From Stutzerimonas stutzeri (GTDB lineage: Bacteria > Pseudomonadota > Gammaproteobacteria > Pseudomonadales > Pseudomonadaceae): a DNA stretch of 64,000 bases. This document shows positions 19,001-27,392 of the stretch, piece after piece. The stretch is from positions 868,001 through 932,000 of the forward strand of contig CP077641.1 in NCBI GenBank assembly GCA_019056435.1, written 5' to 3'. The position numbers and the translations under genes are program-made. The number at the start of each line of letters is the position of its first letter. Position 1 is the first letter of the stretch. The notes under the pieces were generated by a model, which was given only the letters and a program-made list of their open reading frames with translations, did no database searches and was not told the origin of the DNA.

Positions 19001-20059
19001 GCCGTCGGTGTCGAACCGGCGCCACGTCGTGTCGCCGCCGCGTGGGTCTTCGATGTAGGGGGTGATCGAATGCCCGCTCTCCATGGCCGCCTTGGCCTCG
19101 ATGGCCTTGACCAGCTTGTAGATGTCGCTGTCCTTGCCGACCTTGCCGTCGTCGATGAGCTTCTTGTACTTGTCGAGCAGGTTCTTGGTGGCCAGCTCGA
19201 CGACGCTCAGCGCCTGCTCGTCGTCCTCGTCCGCCTTCTCGCCGCTGCTCTGGCCCAGCAGATCGAGCGTGTCGAGATCGGGCAGATCGTATGTGTCGCG
19301 CAGGGTCTGGATGCGGTCGCCGCCCTTGAGATGATCGCTCCACATCTGCGCGACACGGTCGTACATCTCCTTGTTCTCGAACTCGGAGACGACGTACTTC
19401 TTGCCATCCTTGGTTTCAAACTGGATTACACCGTGGCCGAACTCCTCCGGCCAGCCGAAGAAGGCGATGTCGTGCTCGGCCACATAGGTATCGGCGCCGG
19501 CCACTTCGCGACCATCGTCCGCCCGTTGCTCCAGGGTGTAACGCGACAGGCCGATCTCCTGCACCGACGCGAAGAGCTCCGGGGTGATCGCCTTGGACAC
19601 CGTCACCTTCTCGCCGTCGGCGGTGGTGTAGGTCACCACCTCGGCGTCTTCCAGATTGCCTTGCCACTCGAAGCGGCGGTACTCGCTCCAGGGCAGGACC
19701 TCGGTGTTGCGATCGGCGATCGCGTTGCCTGCATCCAGAGCAGAGACGACCTGCGCCTTTTGCCCCGGCGACTGGCTGAGCTCGTGCAGGCTGACCAGAA
19801 ACTTGTACAGCTCGGGGTTGACCGCACGTTCGACCAGCACACCCTGCCCGTCGAGTTCGTAGCGGATCTTGCCGTCCCGCGGCGCCTCGACACGGGTCTC
19901 GTCGATGGGCGGCCATTTCTCGTTATCGGTCGCGGTGCGGTCGGGTTTGGGCTGCTTCTTGCCGTCCGCATTCGCACTGTTGCGCAGGATGGCGTCGAAC
20001 TTGAGAGCGTCGTCACCGCCCCGGTCGACGAAAAGACTGCTCAGGTATTTCACGTTCAC
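16043..20059 (-). CDS. Large HrpF/NolX/HrpK-like protein (type III translocon family)
   Basis: 1338 residues, acidic and largely helical, no signal peptide. Hydrophobic segments at about residues 990-1040 (GVIGTVGLFASIGALAGATGP and LFLITAGLGLITGIIGIFV) are followed by the family signature WFKDLAELGLAQDDWGDKLEYARYSFYEYEGRDAPPGQSIYDYQ. The C-terminus has two EF-hand-like repeats ~93 residues apart (DDWNGKDAIVSKKDLEKIA and DDWNGKDAIVSKKDLGKIA, each then RDGK[V/I]ST.DL.TWL). HrpF and NolX are secreted translocon components of plant-associated type III systems. None of the secretion apparatus is visible here, so the export route is unknown. The start is a GTG at 20059 preceded by GAGGA. It may be exported by a system elsewhere or act as a stand-alone effector. 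Confidence 0.7.
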   Translation of the reverse strand: MNVKYLSSLFVDRGGDDALKFDAILRNSANADGKKQPKPDRTATDNEKWPPIDETRVEAPRDGKIRYELDGQGVLVERAVNPELYKFLVSLHELSQSPGQKAQVVSALDAGNAIADRNTEVLPWSEYRRFEWQGNLEDAEVVTYTTADGEKVTVSKAITPELFASVQEIGLSRYTLEQRADDGREVAGADTYVAEHDIAFFGWPEEFGHGVIQFETKDGKKYVVSEFENKEMYDRVAQMWSDHLKGGDRIQTLRDTYDLPDLDTLDLLGQSSGEKADEDDEQALSVVELATKNLLDKYKKLIDDGKVGKDSDIYKLVKAIEAKAAMESGHSITPYIEDPRGGDTTWRRFDTDGETLSSEDMQDILDGNEVEKLLNEMFTTGQGEHDKIGKEFQAEIDKAIEKISGEDKDALADTLYDTLTSLDFVKYLEDMKKQGMGAEAQAEVARLASSLEMLDPERARKAESALKQNSIMVEIDTLVGDPDAIPDEYKEMAYRDMGSLIKTVLKSADIPRRVQETIEKFYNELLNDKTKMADFVELSEKLNNGTLTQAEFDEKLKTQYIPAEVSKDDFTRAIGTLNQYGVLGTISAFGSLGGAIYMLSAKNGQLSDEPLERMVIIKDFVTFLSGGAQFTKTGIFDLFTKTNTAELLGLSKTLPEIWGKESEFGKKIESFLRERGISGLPDEVQSRANSALELASLNSGGGGDAVDQVRLSAEASGIATLDDAASERLLDDIISRSGGTPPDDYSRYSSLQQIADEQNLTITQDAIDQSINEQRAASGLGDVPEQAVGDFSDYLNDAANRSLPPSITSSGYSTYTDALSTIYEDAVEYLEERNITPPSREAFDAVVEERMRGAGSGGSTPAGSDLFDGFSENFELDREALDEMYAHDNRTPPADDIADDAIRQVNDSIRNATPAPSLIDTTTVQDALSGNTPDTPSVKPGTVARVAGTVTKVLGVAPDILAVADIVLGGFTIKDAIANGSDLGKANGALQIISGVAGTTAGVIGTVGLFASIGALAGATGPLFLITAGLGLITGIIGIFVDHEKKQKATDKEGQWFKDLAELGLAQDDWGDKLEYARYSFYEYEGRDAPPGQSIYDYQKDEWENFRNTPQEGGSSVNRLDDDLHLAKYDKAFYEEHRDVIHTIRERWDDWNGKDAIVSKKDLEKIASGDGSEEEKQAAQFLLDNSEFFAQLDTQWGKGGRDGKVSTNDLNTWLKMVGAHEEQFDRAYYDEHQDVIDFIRERWDDWNGKDAIVSKKDLGKIANGDGSDEEKAAARFLLDNSGFFDQLDNLAKNDRRDGKISTGDLDTWLTAIGVEKLDKSELTYNPNDNTPAWRVMRG

Positions 20060-20416
20060 GGTCGTGTCCTCGCAGAAAATGGCGGCGGCGAACCCGACAT
20101 CTGCGCGAGGGCAATCTCACGCCAGCGGCTGCGATCCGCGATGCGACATGCATTCTTGCCGTATGTCTACCAGACGTTACGCCGACCGCTTCGCTGGGGA
20201 GCGTAAAAGGTTGTGAAAAATGCCGAGTGGCTTGATGCGTGCGCAGGGCCGTTACGCGGCGCTGACGATGCTGCCGCGCTCACCACCCGAGGCTTAGCTC
20301 GGCGGGGAGCACAGCGGACATTTTCTGAGCAGTAGCGACGCCCACCCGAGCACCCAGACTTGAATGACAGGGCAATCAGGCAGCATGCCGATACGGACCT
20401 AAAGGCAGGCTCGGCG
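20060..20416. other. Intergenic region, no gene seen
   Basis: It lies upstream of the HrpF-like gene and downstream of the PotF-like gene, both on the minus strand. I looked for a hrp-box (GGAACC...CCAC) and a PIP box and saw neither. There is no recognisable terminator, repeat or RNA. Confidence 0.5.
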
Positions 20417-21472
20417 TTATTGCTGGGCGGTGCGCATCGACGTCCAAGCAGCATCCAGAACCGGCTGTTGCAACCCCGACAAGCCATCCTTGAAATAGGT
20501 GCGACGCCGCTGGTCTGCCGTGACGACCAGGCTTGGGTGCTCCTGCGCAAAGGCTTTCAGTTCAGGAGCATCGTCAACCAGGAAGTTGTAGTACATCGCC
20601 TCGGCTGAATTGCGCAGCATATTCTCCGGCTTTAGCAGGTGATCGATGAAACGGTGCGCCAGCTCTGGGTTGCGCGCATTGGCCGGAATGGCAAGGGTGT
20701 CGATGAAGCCGATGGAGCCTTCTTCCGGTACGTCATAGATGACGTTCGGGTTTTCCTGCATCGCCAGAAGCGCCTCGCCACTCCACACCAGTGCGGCACA
20801 CAGCTTGCCTTCAGCCAGCTCGCTATCGAGCCCTTCGTTATTGATGGCGCGCGCATCCGCAACCAATGGCCGGAGCTTCTCGATGTTCCGCTCGATAATC
20901 GCGGCGCTTGCGCCCTGCAGGCGCCGGCCCTGGTAGTTGAACCAGATCGAGAGAATCTCCTCAGGCGAGTCCTGCAGCCCAACACCACAACCAGCCAGGC
21001 GGGCCCGAGAAGCGTCGTCGAAGATGACATGCCAGCTGTTAGGAACAACCCCGCCATATACCGGCTGTGCCAAGCGCTGATTGATGGCCAGGCCGATTGT
21101 GCCCCAGAGGTACGGCACCGCGTAGTGCTGTCCGGCTTGGGTAGCCAGGACCTGCGTCGACCACATGCCGAGTTTCGAGTAGTTCTCCAAACGCTGCGTG
21201 TCGATTGGCTGAAGCTTCTTGTTCTCGATCATCTGCGCAAGCATGTAGTGAGAGGGCACTACGACGTCGTAGGGCTTGGCATCGTCGAGCCCAGCATTGA
21301 GCTCAGCGGCCGTCTCGAACTCGTGATAATCCACCACCACGCCGTACTCGGACTCAAAGGATTTGACGACGGCCGGGTCGATGTACTCGGTCCAGTTGTA
21401 AACCCTGAGAACCTCCTGCGACCACGCCAGTCCAGGAACCAGAATCAAAAACAGAGGGGCTAGAAACTTCAA
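20417..21472 (-). CDS. PotF/PotD-type polyamine ABC transporter substrate-binding protein
   Basis: 351 residues from a TTG at 21472, six bases after AAGGAG; longer frames upstream lack a ribosome site. The signal peptide (LKFLAPLFLILVPGLAWS) is followed by the hallmark EVLRVYNWTEYIDPAVVKSFE, then YDVVVPSHYMLAQMI, AVPYLWGTIGLAINQ and GFIDTLAIPANARNPELAHRFI. These match periplasmic putrescine/spermidine receptors. No permease or ATPase gene is adjacent, so it may serve a transporter elsewhere or be a sensor-type receptor. Confidence 0.85.
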   Translation of the reverse strand: MKFLAPLFLILVPGLAWSQEVLRVYNWTEYIDPAVVKSFESEYGVVVDYHEFETAAELNAGLDDAKPYDVVVPSHYMLAQMIENKKLQPIDTQRLENYSKLGMWSTQVLATQAGQHYAVPYLWGTIGLAINQRLAQPVYGGVVPNSWHVIFDDASRARLAGCGVGLQDSPEEILSIWFNYQGRRLQGASAAIIERNIEKLRPLVADARAINNEGLDSELAEGKLCAALVWSGEALLAMQENPNVIYDVPEEGSIGFIDTLAIPANARNPELAHRFIDHLLKPENMLRNSAEAMYYNFLVDDAPELKAFAQEHPSLVVTADQRRRTYFKDGLSGLQQPVLDAAWTSMRTAQQ

Positions 21473-22084
21473 AGCGAACTCCTTGTAGTTTGCACTGGCT
21501 TGGCAGCGACAGATGCAACACTCAGCGGCGCGGTAAGCGCGTTTATCGGTGTAAACAGACCTAGGCAGGCAAGGCGAGGCCGTCGTCAGGACCAAACCGG
21601 GTCTCGACGCACGGGCAAATCAGGGAATGTTCTTATAAGTAGTAGCGGATCGTTCTTTACGATCCGTTCTAGAAAGGGCGGCGAATGCTCATCCAACGGA
21701 GGCCAGGCACCTGCTGCTCAGCCACCTCGAAGCCTGTCCGCTGGCATCGCTCCGAAGTCCATTTCCGCCTTTCGCTCGAGGCTGGGTCAGCGTAACAGAC
21801 AGTGCCGCTAAGCACCTACCCGCCCGCTCTAGCCCGCGCCTCCGCGCAACAACAGTCGCGGCCGGGCAGCATCATGGGCGCTATGCCAGTACGGAACAAG
21901 AACCACCGGTCTTGGACACCGCGCCGAACGCGAACGGCGTCGCATTTGGGACAGGTCAGGGATTATGAGTGATGACATCAGAACCGGCTCGCCCACTTAG
22001 ACGAATAGATAGCCAGAACCGAACGTCGCCGAGCCAATCGTTCTCGGCGACTGCGACCCGCTTGAACTGAAACAAAACGGCCCG
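21473..22084. other. 612-bp intergenic region, no convincing gene
   Basis: The only structure I see is a hairpin at about 21645-21665 (CGGATCGT, short loop, ACGATCCG) without a T tract. Short open frames here have no ribosome site and atypical composition. The region may hold the promoter of the PotF-like gene and debris from older rearrangement. Confidence 0.4.
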
Positions 22085-22994
22085 CTACTGCGAGACCGAG
22101 TTGCGCCCGCTGACGTACGCATCGATGAAGGGCACAGCGCTGTTAGGGAGAACGGTGGTGGGAAGCTTGCCGTCCCAGCGCTCTGCTTTGGTCAGCTCAA
22201 CCAGTGCCTGGTTTGCCTTGAGGGCGTCTGCACGCGCCTTGATGGCATCAGCTTCCGCCTCGCCGCGCAGACGGGTGGCCTCGGCTTCGGCACGCGCCCG
22301 GGCGAGCGATGAGTCAGCGGCGGCTTGTGCCTGAGTCACAGCGATTTCAGCGTTCACCCGCTCCCGAGCGAGGTCCTGCTCGCGCGTTTTCACCGCCACT
22401 TCGGCTTTCATCCGTTCCTCAATGGAACGCTCATACGCGTCGGAGAAGTCAATGTTTTCTAGCTGAACGCTGTCGATCACAACTGGCCCGGAAATGGCCT
22501 CGGTAAATGCCTTGGCATAGTCGAGGCCAAGCTGGCCCCGCTCCTGCACCGCACGAACGGCGGTATACCCACCGAAGACACGCTCGGCCTGCGTGCCGAT
22601 CTGCCGGCTGATCAGCCGCTCGACCAGCGCCCCTTCGCTACCGAACTGCTTGTAGACACGCTCGACGTCATCGGGCGAGACATGCCAGGGAAACCGAAAT
22701 CGACATGGAGGCTGTCTGCTGGTCGCGGCTGTAGGCTTGGACGTTCTTGTAGGTGGTCGTCTGGTTCTGCACGGAAATGATCTTGACGCTATCGATCCAC
22801 GGAACCTTGAAACCAAGACCCGGCTCGGCGACCGAAACAAACGCGCCGTTGCGCAGCACCACGCCGCGCTCCTTTTCGTCGATGGTGTACCAGCTGCTCA
22901 TAACGCTGACGATGATCAGCAGGCCGATGGCAACGAACACGATCAGCCCCGATAGCGAAGGGATACGTGCACTAATGGTGTTGATGTCTTTCAC
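22085..22994 (-). pseudogene. SPFH/prohibitin-family membrane protein (single frameshift)
   Basis: A GTG at 22994 after AAAAGGA opens MKDINTISARIPSLSG, one N-terminal membrane segment (LIVFVAIGLLIIVSVMSSW), then the SPFH domain (TIDEKERGVVLRNGAF, GLGFKVPWIDSV, YSRDQQTASMSISVS) and, in another frame, WHVSPDDVERVYKQFG to an Ala/Glu/Arg coiled coil (AEATRLRGEAEADAIKARAD). The frames join at the GGG at 22688-22690; one base fewer gives SISVSWHVSPDD. Total about 302 residues. SPFH proteins oligomerise on membranes as scaffolds, often with FtsH-type proteases; no partner gene is adjacent. Confidence 0.85.
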
Positions 22995-23100
22995 GGGCAA
23001 GTCCTTTTGGCTCCTGAGGGGGTCCGGATTATAGAGACTTACATGCGAGAAGAAGGCGAGCGGCTTCGCGGTCTTTAGAGCGTTGGCTAAGGAAACCAAC

Positions 23101-23180
23101 AAAGAAAGGCGCCCTTAGGCATCTTTCTTCATCGCTACGTGATCATCAGACCTTGGCGCGCTCGTAGCACTTGCGCTCGT
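23101..23180 (-). repeat. Diverged copy of the typA 3' end and terminator (island edge)
   Basis: This stretch aligns without large gaps to 41666-41744, which is the terminator and last codons of typA. Both begin AAAGAAAGGCGCCCT and share ATCGCTACG, GATC and TCAGACCTTGGCGCGCTCG. By eye about 85-90% of positions agree, and the orientation is the same. The typA stop triplet is conserved in both. The copy here has a damaged terminator hairpin and is attached to no gene, so it is a duplicated chromosomal end rather than coding sequence. It marks the left edge of the accessory island. Confidence 0.8.
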
Positions 23181-23204
23181 CCGACGCCCTTGAGCCTGTT
23201 AAGA

Positions 23205-23290
23205 AAATCGTGGTCTGTTTCCTATTATTCAAAAAACAGTTTGTAGCGCATCTCACGAACGGGGCCGGAAAATAAATCTGTCCCCTTTTT
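23205..23290. repeat. Mobile-element end fragments (two motif families)
   Basis: At 23209-23222 CGTGGTCTGTTTCC followed by ATTATT matches the right end of the RAYT units (CGTGGTCTGTCCCC...ATTATT). At 23261-23285 lies a 25-bp motif that begins GGGGCCGGAAAAT and ends CTGTCCCC, followed by a T run. The same motif occurs at 27335-27359. Both look like leftovers of insertions. Confidence 0.6.
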
Positions 23291-23362
23291 TCCGTTTTAC
23301 GTTAATTAGCAAAAAGAAAAGTGCTATGTAGACTGCAAGCCCCACTACTGCCATGACCTGCC

Positions 23363-23578
23363 TTACTGACTCAGATGAGTTTGCACCGACAAACCCCCGC
23401 CGCAATAAACAATGTCTTTTCCACTAGCGTAGTAATAGACGCCTCGACCAAACCATATCTGTCCAATTACGACAGAGAAGAAATCCCTCCAATCACCCCA
23501 GTGCCTTATAGCACTGATCGCGATACCGATACCGATAAATGAAAGCACCCACTGCCGATACTCATACAATTTATTCAT
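23363..23578 (-). CDS. Small membrane protein, candidate orphan immunity protein
   Basis: 71 residues from the ATG at 23578, with GAGG nine bases upstream. MNKLYEYRQW is followed by a hydrophobic segment (VLSFIGIGIAISAI), a polar turn (RHWGDWRDF), a second semi-hydrophobic segment (FSVVIGQIWFGRGVYYYASG) and a short tail. It lies at the far end of the toxin/immunity array on the same strand, abutting a broken RAYT gene, and no toxin remnant precedes it. Two-helix proteins in such positions are often immunity proteins against membrane-targeting toxins, but that is inference; I do not recognise the family. Confidence 0.5.
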   Translation of the reverse strand: MNKLYEYRQWVLSFIGIGIAISAIRHWGDWRDFFSVVIGQIWFGRGVYYYASGKDIVYCGGGLSVQTHLSQ

Positions 23579-23639
23579 CACCAAAAACCTCGTTCCCGTT
23601 ATCCACCATCGTTTTCCAAACCCCAGCAGCATACAAACT

Positions 23640-24042
23640 AGGACGGCGCCTCGAACAAATGCTCCATATCGCTCGCTCCGCTGTTGTTGGGTGCACCCTA
23701 AAGCCAAATAGCAAGGATCGGGATCTAGCCATTCAGTCGACTGCCCGAGGGATACGCGGCTGTTAAAGCTAGACCAGCGGTATTCGCTTGGGTCAGCCGC
23801 CATCCGTGCGCGGACGGGGTTCAGCTCGATATATCTAGAACAAGCCAATAGGTAGGTATCGGTTTGAACGACGCTCGATTTATAGCGGCTTTCCCAAAGC
23901 GTTCCAGACCGGCCTTCCAACCGATTTCGATACCGTGTGGCTCGTGCGGCGAGAGCTTTCATCAACTGACCAAGCCCTGCTACAGCCTCACCCGGCGCCA
24001 GCAGCAGGTGAACATGATTCGTCATCAAGCAGAGGAACAATA
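23640..24042 (-). pseudogene. RAYT transposase fragment (unit 1), truncated at both ends
   Basis: The central part of a Y1 transposase is preserved: LMTNHVHLLLAPGEAVAGLGQLMKAL (HUH histidines in NHVHL), GTLWESRYKSSVVQTDTYLLACSRYIELNPVRARM (catalytic Tyr region) and EYRWSSFNSR. It is clearly divergent from the other three copies. The N-terminus is cut exactly where the left end of RAYT unit 2 begins (24043), and the C-terminus dissolves into unrelated sequence before the small membrane-protein gene. The missing N-terminus does not reappear on the other side of unit 2. Confidence 0.8.
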
Positions 24043-24812
24043 GGGGACAGACCACGTTTTTCTAAATATCTGGCGCGCTCTTGGGACGCCCTGGCTTGCC
24101 TCTTGTGACTCTTCGCCCTAACGCTGCCTCAACTTCGGCAGAAAATTTCGGACTTCCCAGTGCGTAGTTTCCATTTGTTGCGGCACGTAACTGATCAACA
24201 AGCCCTGGGTCTAGCTGATAGCGGAACAATTCTCTATAAGCCTCAGTCCTGAGCATCTCATCTCGACCCAGTGCCTGATAGAGAGGATGTGGACAACGCA
24301 GCGCTGAGGACTCACCCTGCGCATTGGCCCGGTAGCTCGACCAGCGATATTCCGCCGGGTGCTCAACCATGCCTGCACGGATAGGATTCATCTCAATGTA
24401 TCGATAGCAAGCCAACACATATGCCTCTTCCTGCATGAGGCAAGAGCGGAAACGACCTTCCCACAGCGTCCCGCTACGGCGGTATGTTCGATTAACATAC
24501 TGCACGTAACGCTGGCCTAGCCCCTTCATCATGAGTCCTGCACTATCAGGGCTTTCGGGTGTGACCAACAAATGAACATGATTGGTCATCAACACCAGGC
24601 ATGGATCGTACATCCATGTTTTTTGCTTGTTCCGCCAATACATCCTGATAAAAAAGATAATCCTCATCAGCGTAGAAGCAGGCTGAACGATTGTTCCCTC
24701 TTTGAATCAGATGAAGTGAAACACCTGGCAATGAAATGCGTGCTCGACGTGGCATACAGACCTCCTTCCATGGAATCCCATAACCCTAGACCAATAAACG
24801 TGGTCCGCCCCC
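24043..24812. mobile_element. RAYT unit 2 with inverted GGGGACAG-type ends
   Basis: The unit begins GGGGACAGACCACG at 24043 and ends CGTGGTCCGCCCCC near 24812, so its ends are imperfect inverted repeats. It carries one broken RAYT gene on the minus strand and is inserted into RAYT fragment 1. Confidence 0.7.
24062..24755 (-). pseudogene. RAYT (REP-associated tyrosine transposase, IS200-like) gene with two frame breaks
   Basis: It starts MPRRARISLPGVSLHLIQRGNNRSACFYADEDYLFYQDVL and continues, after two shifts near the A6 run and the TGTTG around 24585-24625, as LMTNHVHLLVTPESPDSAGLMMKGLG, GTLWEGRFRSCLMQEEAYVLACYRYIEMNPIRAGM and a basic tail (GRRVTRGKPGRPKSAPDI). The expected linking sequence GCTIHAWCLMTNH is spread over the frames. 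The HUH and Tyr motifs are present. Protein identity with units 3 and 4 is high but clearly below theirs to each other, so this is an older insertion. Confidence 0.8.
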
Positions 24813-24848
24813 ATTATTTATATTTATATTTACACCTAATATTTACAC

Positions 24849-25073
24849 CTAATAAAAATCATCTCGCGAAAACCTAACTCCCGTTGGCACGAGATCATCT
24901 TTTTCAAAGTATATAGAGCTGCTTTCTCCATGAATCAATACAGCATAACCATAAAGAATGCTCTGCTCTTCGCTTATACCTATAACGGCCCCTTTCAGAC
25001 CTTGGTACTTTGAATTTTTCGCACCAGCGCGAACTTCTACCTCTTGATAAAAATCGATCTTTTTATCTGTCAT
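24849..25073 (-). CDS. Imm31-like immunity protein (cassette D)
   Basis: 74 residues, acidic: MTDKKIDFYQEVEVRAGAKNS..GLKGAVIGISEEQSILYGYAVLIHGESSSIYFEKDDLVPTG. The pattern of a short beta-rich fold with GxVxGI, YAV and F-x-x-x-DLxPTG resembles immunity protein family 31. The ATG at 25073 overlaps the toxin stop by four bases (ATGA), so toxin and antidote are translationally coupled. It should neutralise the toxin at the end of 25070-26532. The family assignment is from memory of the motif, not a search. Confidence 0.65.
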   Translation of the reverse strand: MTDKKIDFYQEVEVRAGAKNSKYQGLKGAVIGISEEQSILYGYAVLIHGESSSIYFEKDDLVPTGVRFSRDDFY

Positions 25074-26532
25074 TTGTGCGTAACCTTTCCATCAAGCGAT
25101 ACGTTTATGTGCGAGCCGTCGCGAGTTGCCCACCCCAATTGAGAGCGCCCCTGCTTAGAAAGCTGGACATCCCATTCGAACGCCTGTCCTTGAGTGCGTG
25201 ACGGCCCCTTTGTCCATTCGTTCCCGAACTTATCGATATAGCCGTTGTTCGGACCACGTGGAAGAGGACTGGAAGGGTTGTAATTCTGTGGTGGAACGTA
25301 TCGAATTTTGCCTTGAACCGGTAGTTCAACATGCTTGATACGCCCCTTCATTGACCAAGGCTGAGCTGCACCCACCGAGCCAGCAGGATTGAACGGTGGC
25401 TCATCTATATATTTCAATGCAGGTGAATCTTTTGCACCAGTCGGCGCTTTCCCTCCGGCGCCGCCCCGTGCCGCCCCTAACCCTGCACCAATCACAACCC
25501 CATCAGCAATCCCTGACTCCTGAATTGCCTGCTCCAGCGCCGGTATTCGGGCCCCGAAGTCATCATCATGGTTACTGCTTTGAAATGCCGCAAGGATATC
25601 TAGCTCTTCGGCCGTGAAGCGTGAAGCCCCATTACCTTCGACTAACCAATCCAACTGGGCCGAGCCCGCCAAGGCGTCATCTAGCTGCTGCGGACAAGTT
25701 CCCTGCTCTTTGCACGCATACAACGCAGTACCCTGACGGCTATCGCTCAGAATCCTATACCGGCTTTCGACATCTGAGCGACACGCCGCCTGGTCACCAG
25801 CCTGACGACAACCTACTAGCTCTTCCGCAAGTTTATTTGCCTCATCGTGCTTGATGAAGTTGTACTGCGTAGCACTCCCGCCACCCAAGCCCCAGTCTGC
25901 AGATCCTTCTCATCCCCACCCTGCGCACCAGCAGCCAAAACCCCTATCAGCTGCGAGTTCATGACCAACAAAGACTTCTTCTTGTCGTCAGGCATAGCCC
26001 CGTATTGCTCAGCCAAGTGCCCAACCAGCGCTTCGTTGATACCGGCAGCCAATGCGCCTGTTTTGAAGTCGCCTCCGGCCGCCTCGGCGGCCAAGCCGCC
26101 CATGACGGCGTGCAAGCCAATCTTGCCCAGGCTGCCGTCTTTCAGGTTCCATTGATCTGGCGCGGTCGTGTCGCCGACGAGGTTGAACCCAGCGGCTGCA
26201 AAGGTATTGGCCAGCGTTGTCTGTAGCGCATCCCCGAAATCGCCGCCCTGCCCGAGCGCCTTGCTCAGCAACGTTGACGTGCCGTTCTGTAGCGCCTGAT
26301 TAGCAGCGAACTGACCGATTCCCGACCAAGTCGATAGCCCACCCGACGTGGCAACCGCTCCGCTATTGGCCAGCGCGCCGGCATTACCGGTAGCAGCGCC
26401 AGCAGTGTTCACTGCGGTTTCAGTGCCAGTCCATTTGCTGTAGAGGCCAGTCGTAAGGCCAGCAGTCACGGCGCCGACAGCGTAGCCTTTCAACGCCTCT
26501 TCCGACGTCATATCTTTCAGCACCGCTCCGGA
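25070..26532 (-). pseudogene. Orphan CdiA C-terminal fragment with polymorphic toxin type 17-like domain (cassette D)
   Basis: The frame from 26523 carries the pretoxin region of CdiA (EEALKGYAVGAVTAGLTTGL, GSLGKIGLHAVMGGLAAEAAGGDFKTGALAAGINEALVGHLA), matching the intact cdiA pretoxin around 32.9-33.3 kb. After a one-base break at the CCC run 25877-25879 (restored: GAWVAGSATQYNFIKHDEANKLAEEL) it continues to the toxin tail GNEWTKGPSRTQGQAFEWDVQLS and GWATRDGSHINVSLDGKVTHK, resembling polymorphic toxin type 17. The 5' end is cut by RAYT unit 3, so no secretion domain is present. It is a displaced toxin that can be expressed only by recombination onto cdiA or from a cryptic start. Confidence 0.75.
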
Positions 26533-26539
26533 GGAAATA

Positions 26540-27323
26540 GGGGACAGACCACGATTTCGCGTCGATAACTAGCTACATCGAACGCTTCGGACGCCCCGCC
26601 TTCCCACGCACCGCTCGACGCCCTAGAGCCTGTTCGACCTCCGATGCAAACCGGGCGTTGCCCAAGGCATAGTTGCCATTGGTTGCTGACCGAATCTGAT
26701 CAACCAAGCCAGGATCAAGCTGATACCTGAAGACCTCACGGTAGGCACTAGCTCGTAGATCGGCCGTTTCACCAAGTTGGGTATAGAGCGGATTCGCCTC
26801 GATGATTGCTGAAGATAACCCATGCGCGTTAGCGCCGTAGCTGGACCAACAATACTCGGCGGGATGCTCGACCATGCCGGCGCGTACAGGGTTCATCTCG
26901 ATGTAGCGATAGCATGCAAGCACGTAATCCTCTTCTTGCAGCAAGCAAGACCTAAAACGCCCTTCCCACAGCGTACCGCTACGGTCATAGGTTCGATTGA
27001 TGTATTGCACGAACCGCTGGCCCAAGCCCTTCATCATAAGGCTGGCGCTTTCAGGTTTTGATGGGGTGACTAGCAAGTGAACATGATTGGTCATCAAGCA
27101 CCAAGCATGAACAGCGCAGCCATGTTGCTCTGCCTGAAGCTTCAGGTTGTCCAGATAAAATAAATAATCTTCTTCAGCATAGAAACAAGCGCTGCGATTA
27201 TTACCGCGCTGTATCAAATGCAACGGCACACCAGGCAGCAAAAGCCTTGCTCGACGTGGCATAGGAAATCCTTTTCCTTCAGGTTAGCTGCTATTCAACC
27301 ACATCAACATCTAACATGTCCCC
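26540..27323. mobile_element. RAYT unit 3 (right end partly deleted)
   Basis: It begins GGGGACAGACCACGATTTCGC at 26540, as unit 4 does, but at the right end (27311-27323) 11 bases present in unit 4 are missing, so the terminal inverted repeat is damaged. Confidence 0.75.
26573..27262 (-). CDS. RAYT transposase, intact copy (unit 3)
   Basis: 229 residues with the complete Y1/HUH single-strand transposase layout: MPRRARLLLPGVPLHLIQRGNNRSACFY, HAWCLMTNHVHLLVTP (HUH), GTLWEGRFRSCLLQEEDYVLACYRYIEMNPVRAGMVEHPAEY (catalytic Tyr) and a basic tail (RRAVRGKAGRPKRSM). RAYTs are domesticated relatives of IS200/IS605 transposases that process REP hairpins in Pseudomonas. It differs from unit 4 at three residues (C/R, S/P, V/L). 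It separates cassette D from cassette C. It is probably catalytically competent, although Arg to Cys in EYCWSSY changes a conserved position. Confidence 0.9.
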   Translation of the reverse strand: MPRRARLLLPGVPLHLIQRGNNRSACFYAEEDYLFYLDNLKLQAEQHGCAVHAWCLMTNHVHLLVTPSKPESASLMMKGLGQRFVQYINRTYDRSGTLWEGRFRSCLLQEEDYVLACYRYIEMNPVRAGMVEHPAEYCWSSYGANAHGLSSAIIEANPLYTQLGETADLRASAYREVFRYQLDPGLVDQIRSATNGNYALGNARFASEVEQALGRRAVRGKAGRPKRSM

Positions 27324-27334
27324 GATTATTCAAC

Positions 27335-27364
27335 GGGGCCGGAAAATAAATCTGTCCCCTTTTT
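27335..27364. repeat. Second copy of the GGGGCCGGAAAAT motif
   Basis: Same 25-bp motif as at 23261-23285, followed by a T run. On the minus strand it supplies the last residues (EKKGTDLFSGPVE) of the unrepaired immunity C frame, showing that this frame reads into element debris. Confidence 0.6.
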
Positions 27365-27392
27365 CTCAGGCCGGCTAATGGGTGTCCCTTTT

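Noticed and set aside
16043-20059. HrpF-like gene as evidence of a plant-pathogen type III island
   Set aside because: No sct/hrp apparatus, regulator or hrp box is visible within the window.
11706-20206. Very long open frames on the plus strand (11706-13592 and 18005-20206)
   Set aside because: They lie antisense to the receptor and the HrpF-like gene, show no family features or ribosome sites, and are explained by GC-rich codon use in the real genes.
21500-21811. Open frame in the gap downstream of the SPFH gene
   Set aside because: No ribosome site, low-complexity composition and no family features.
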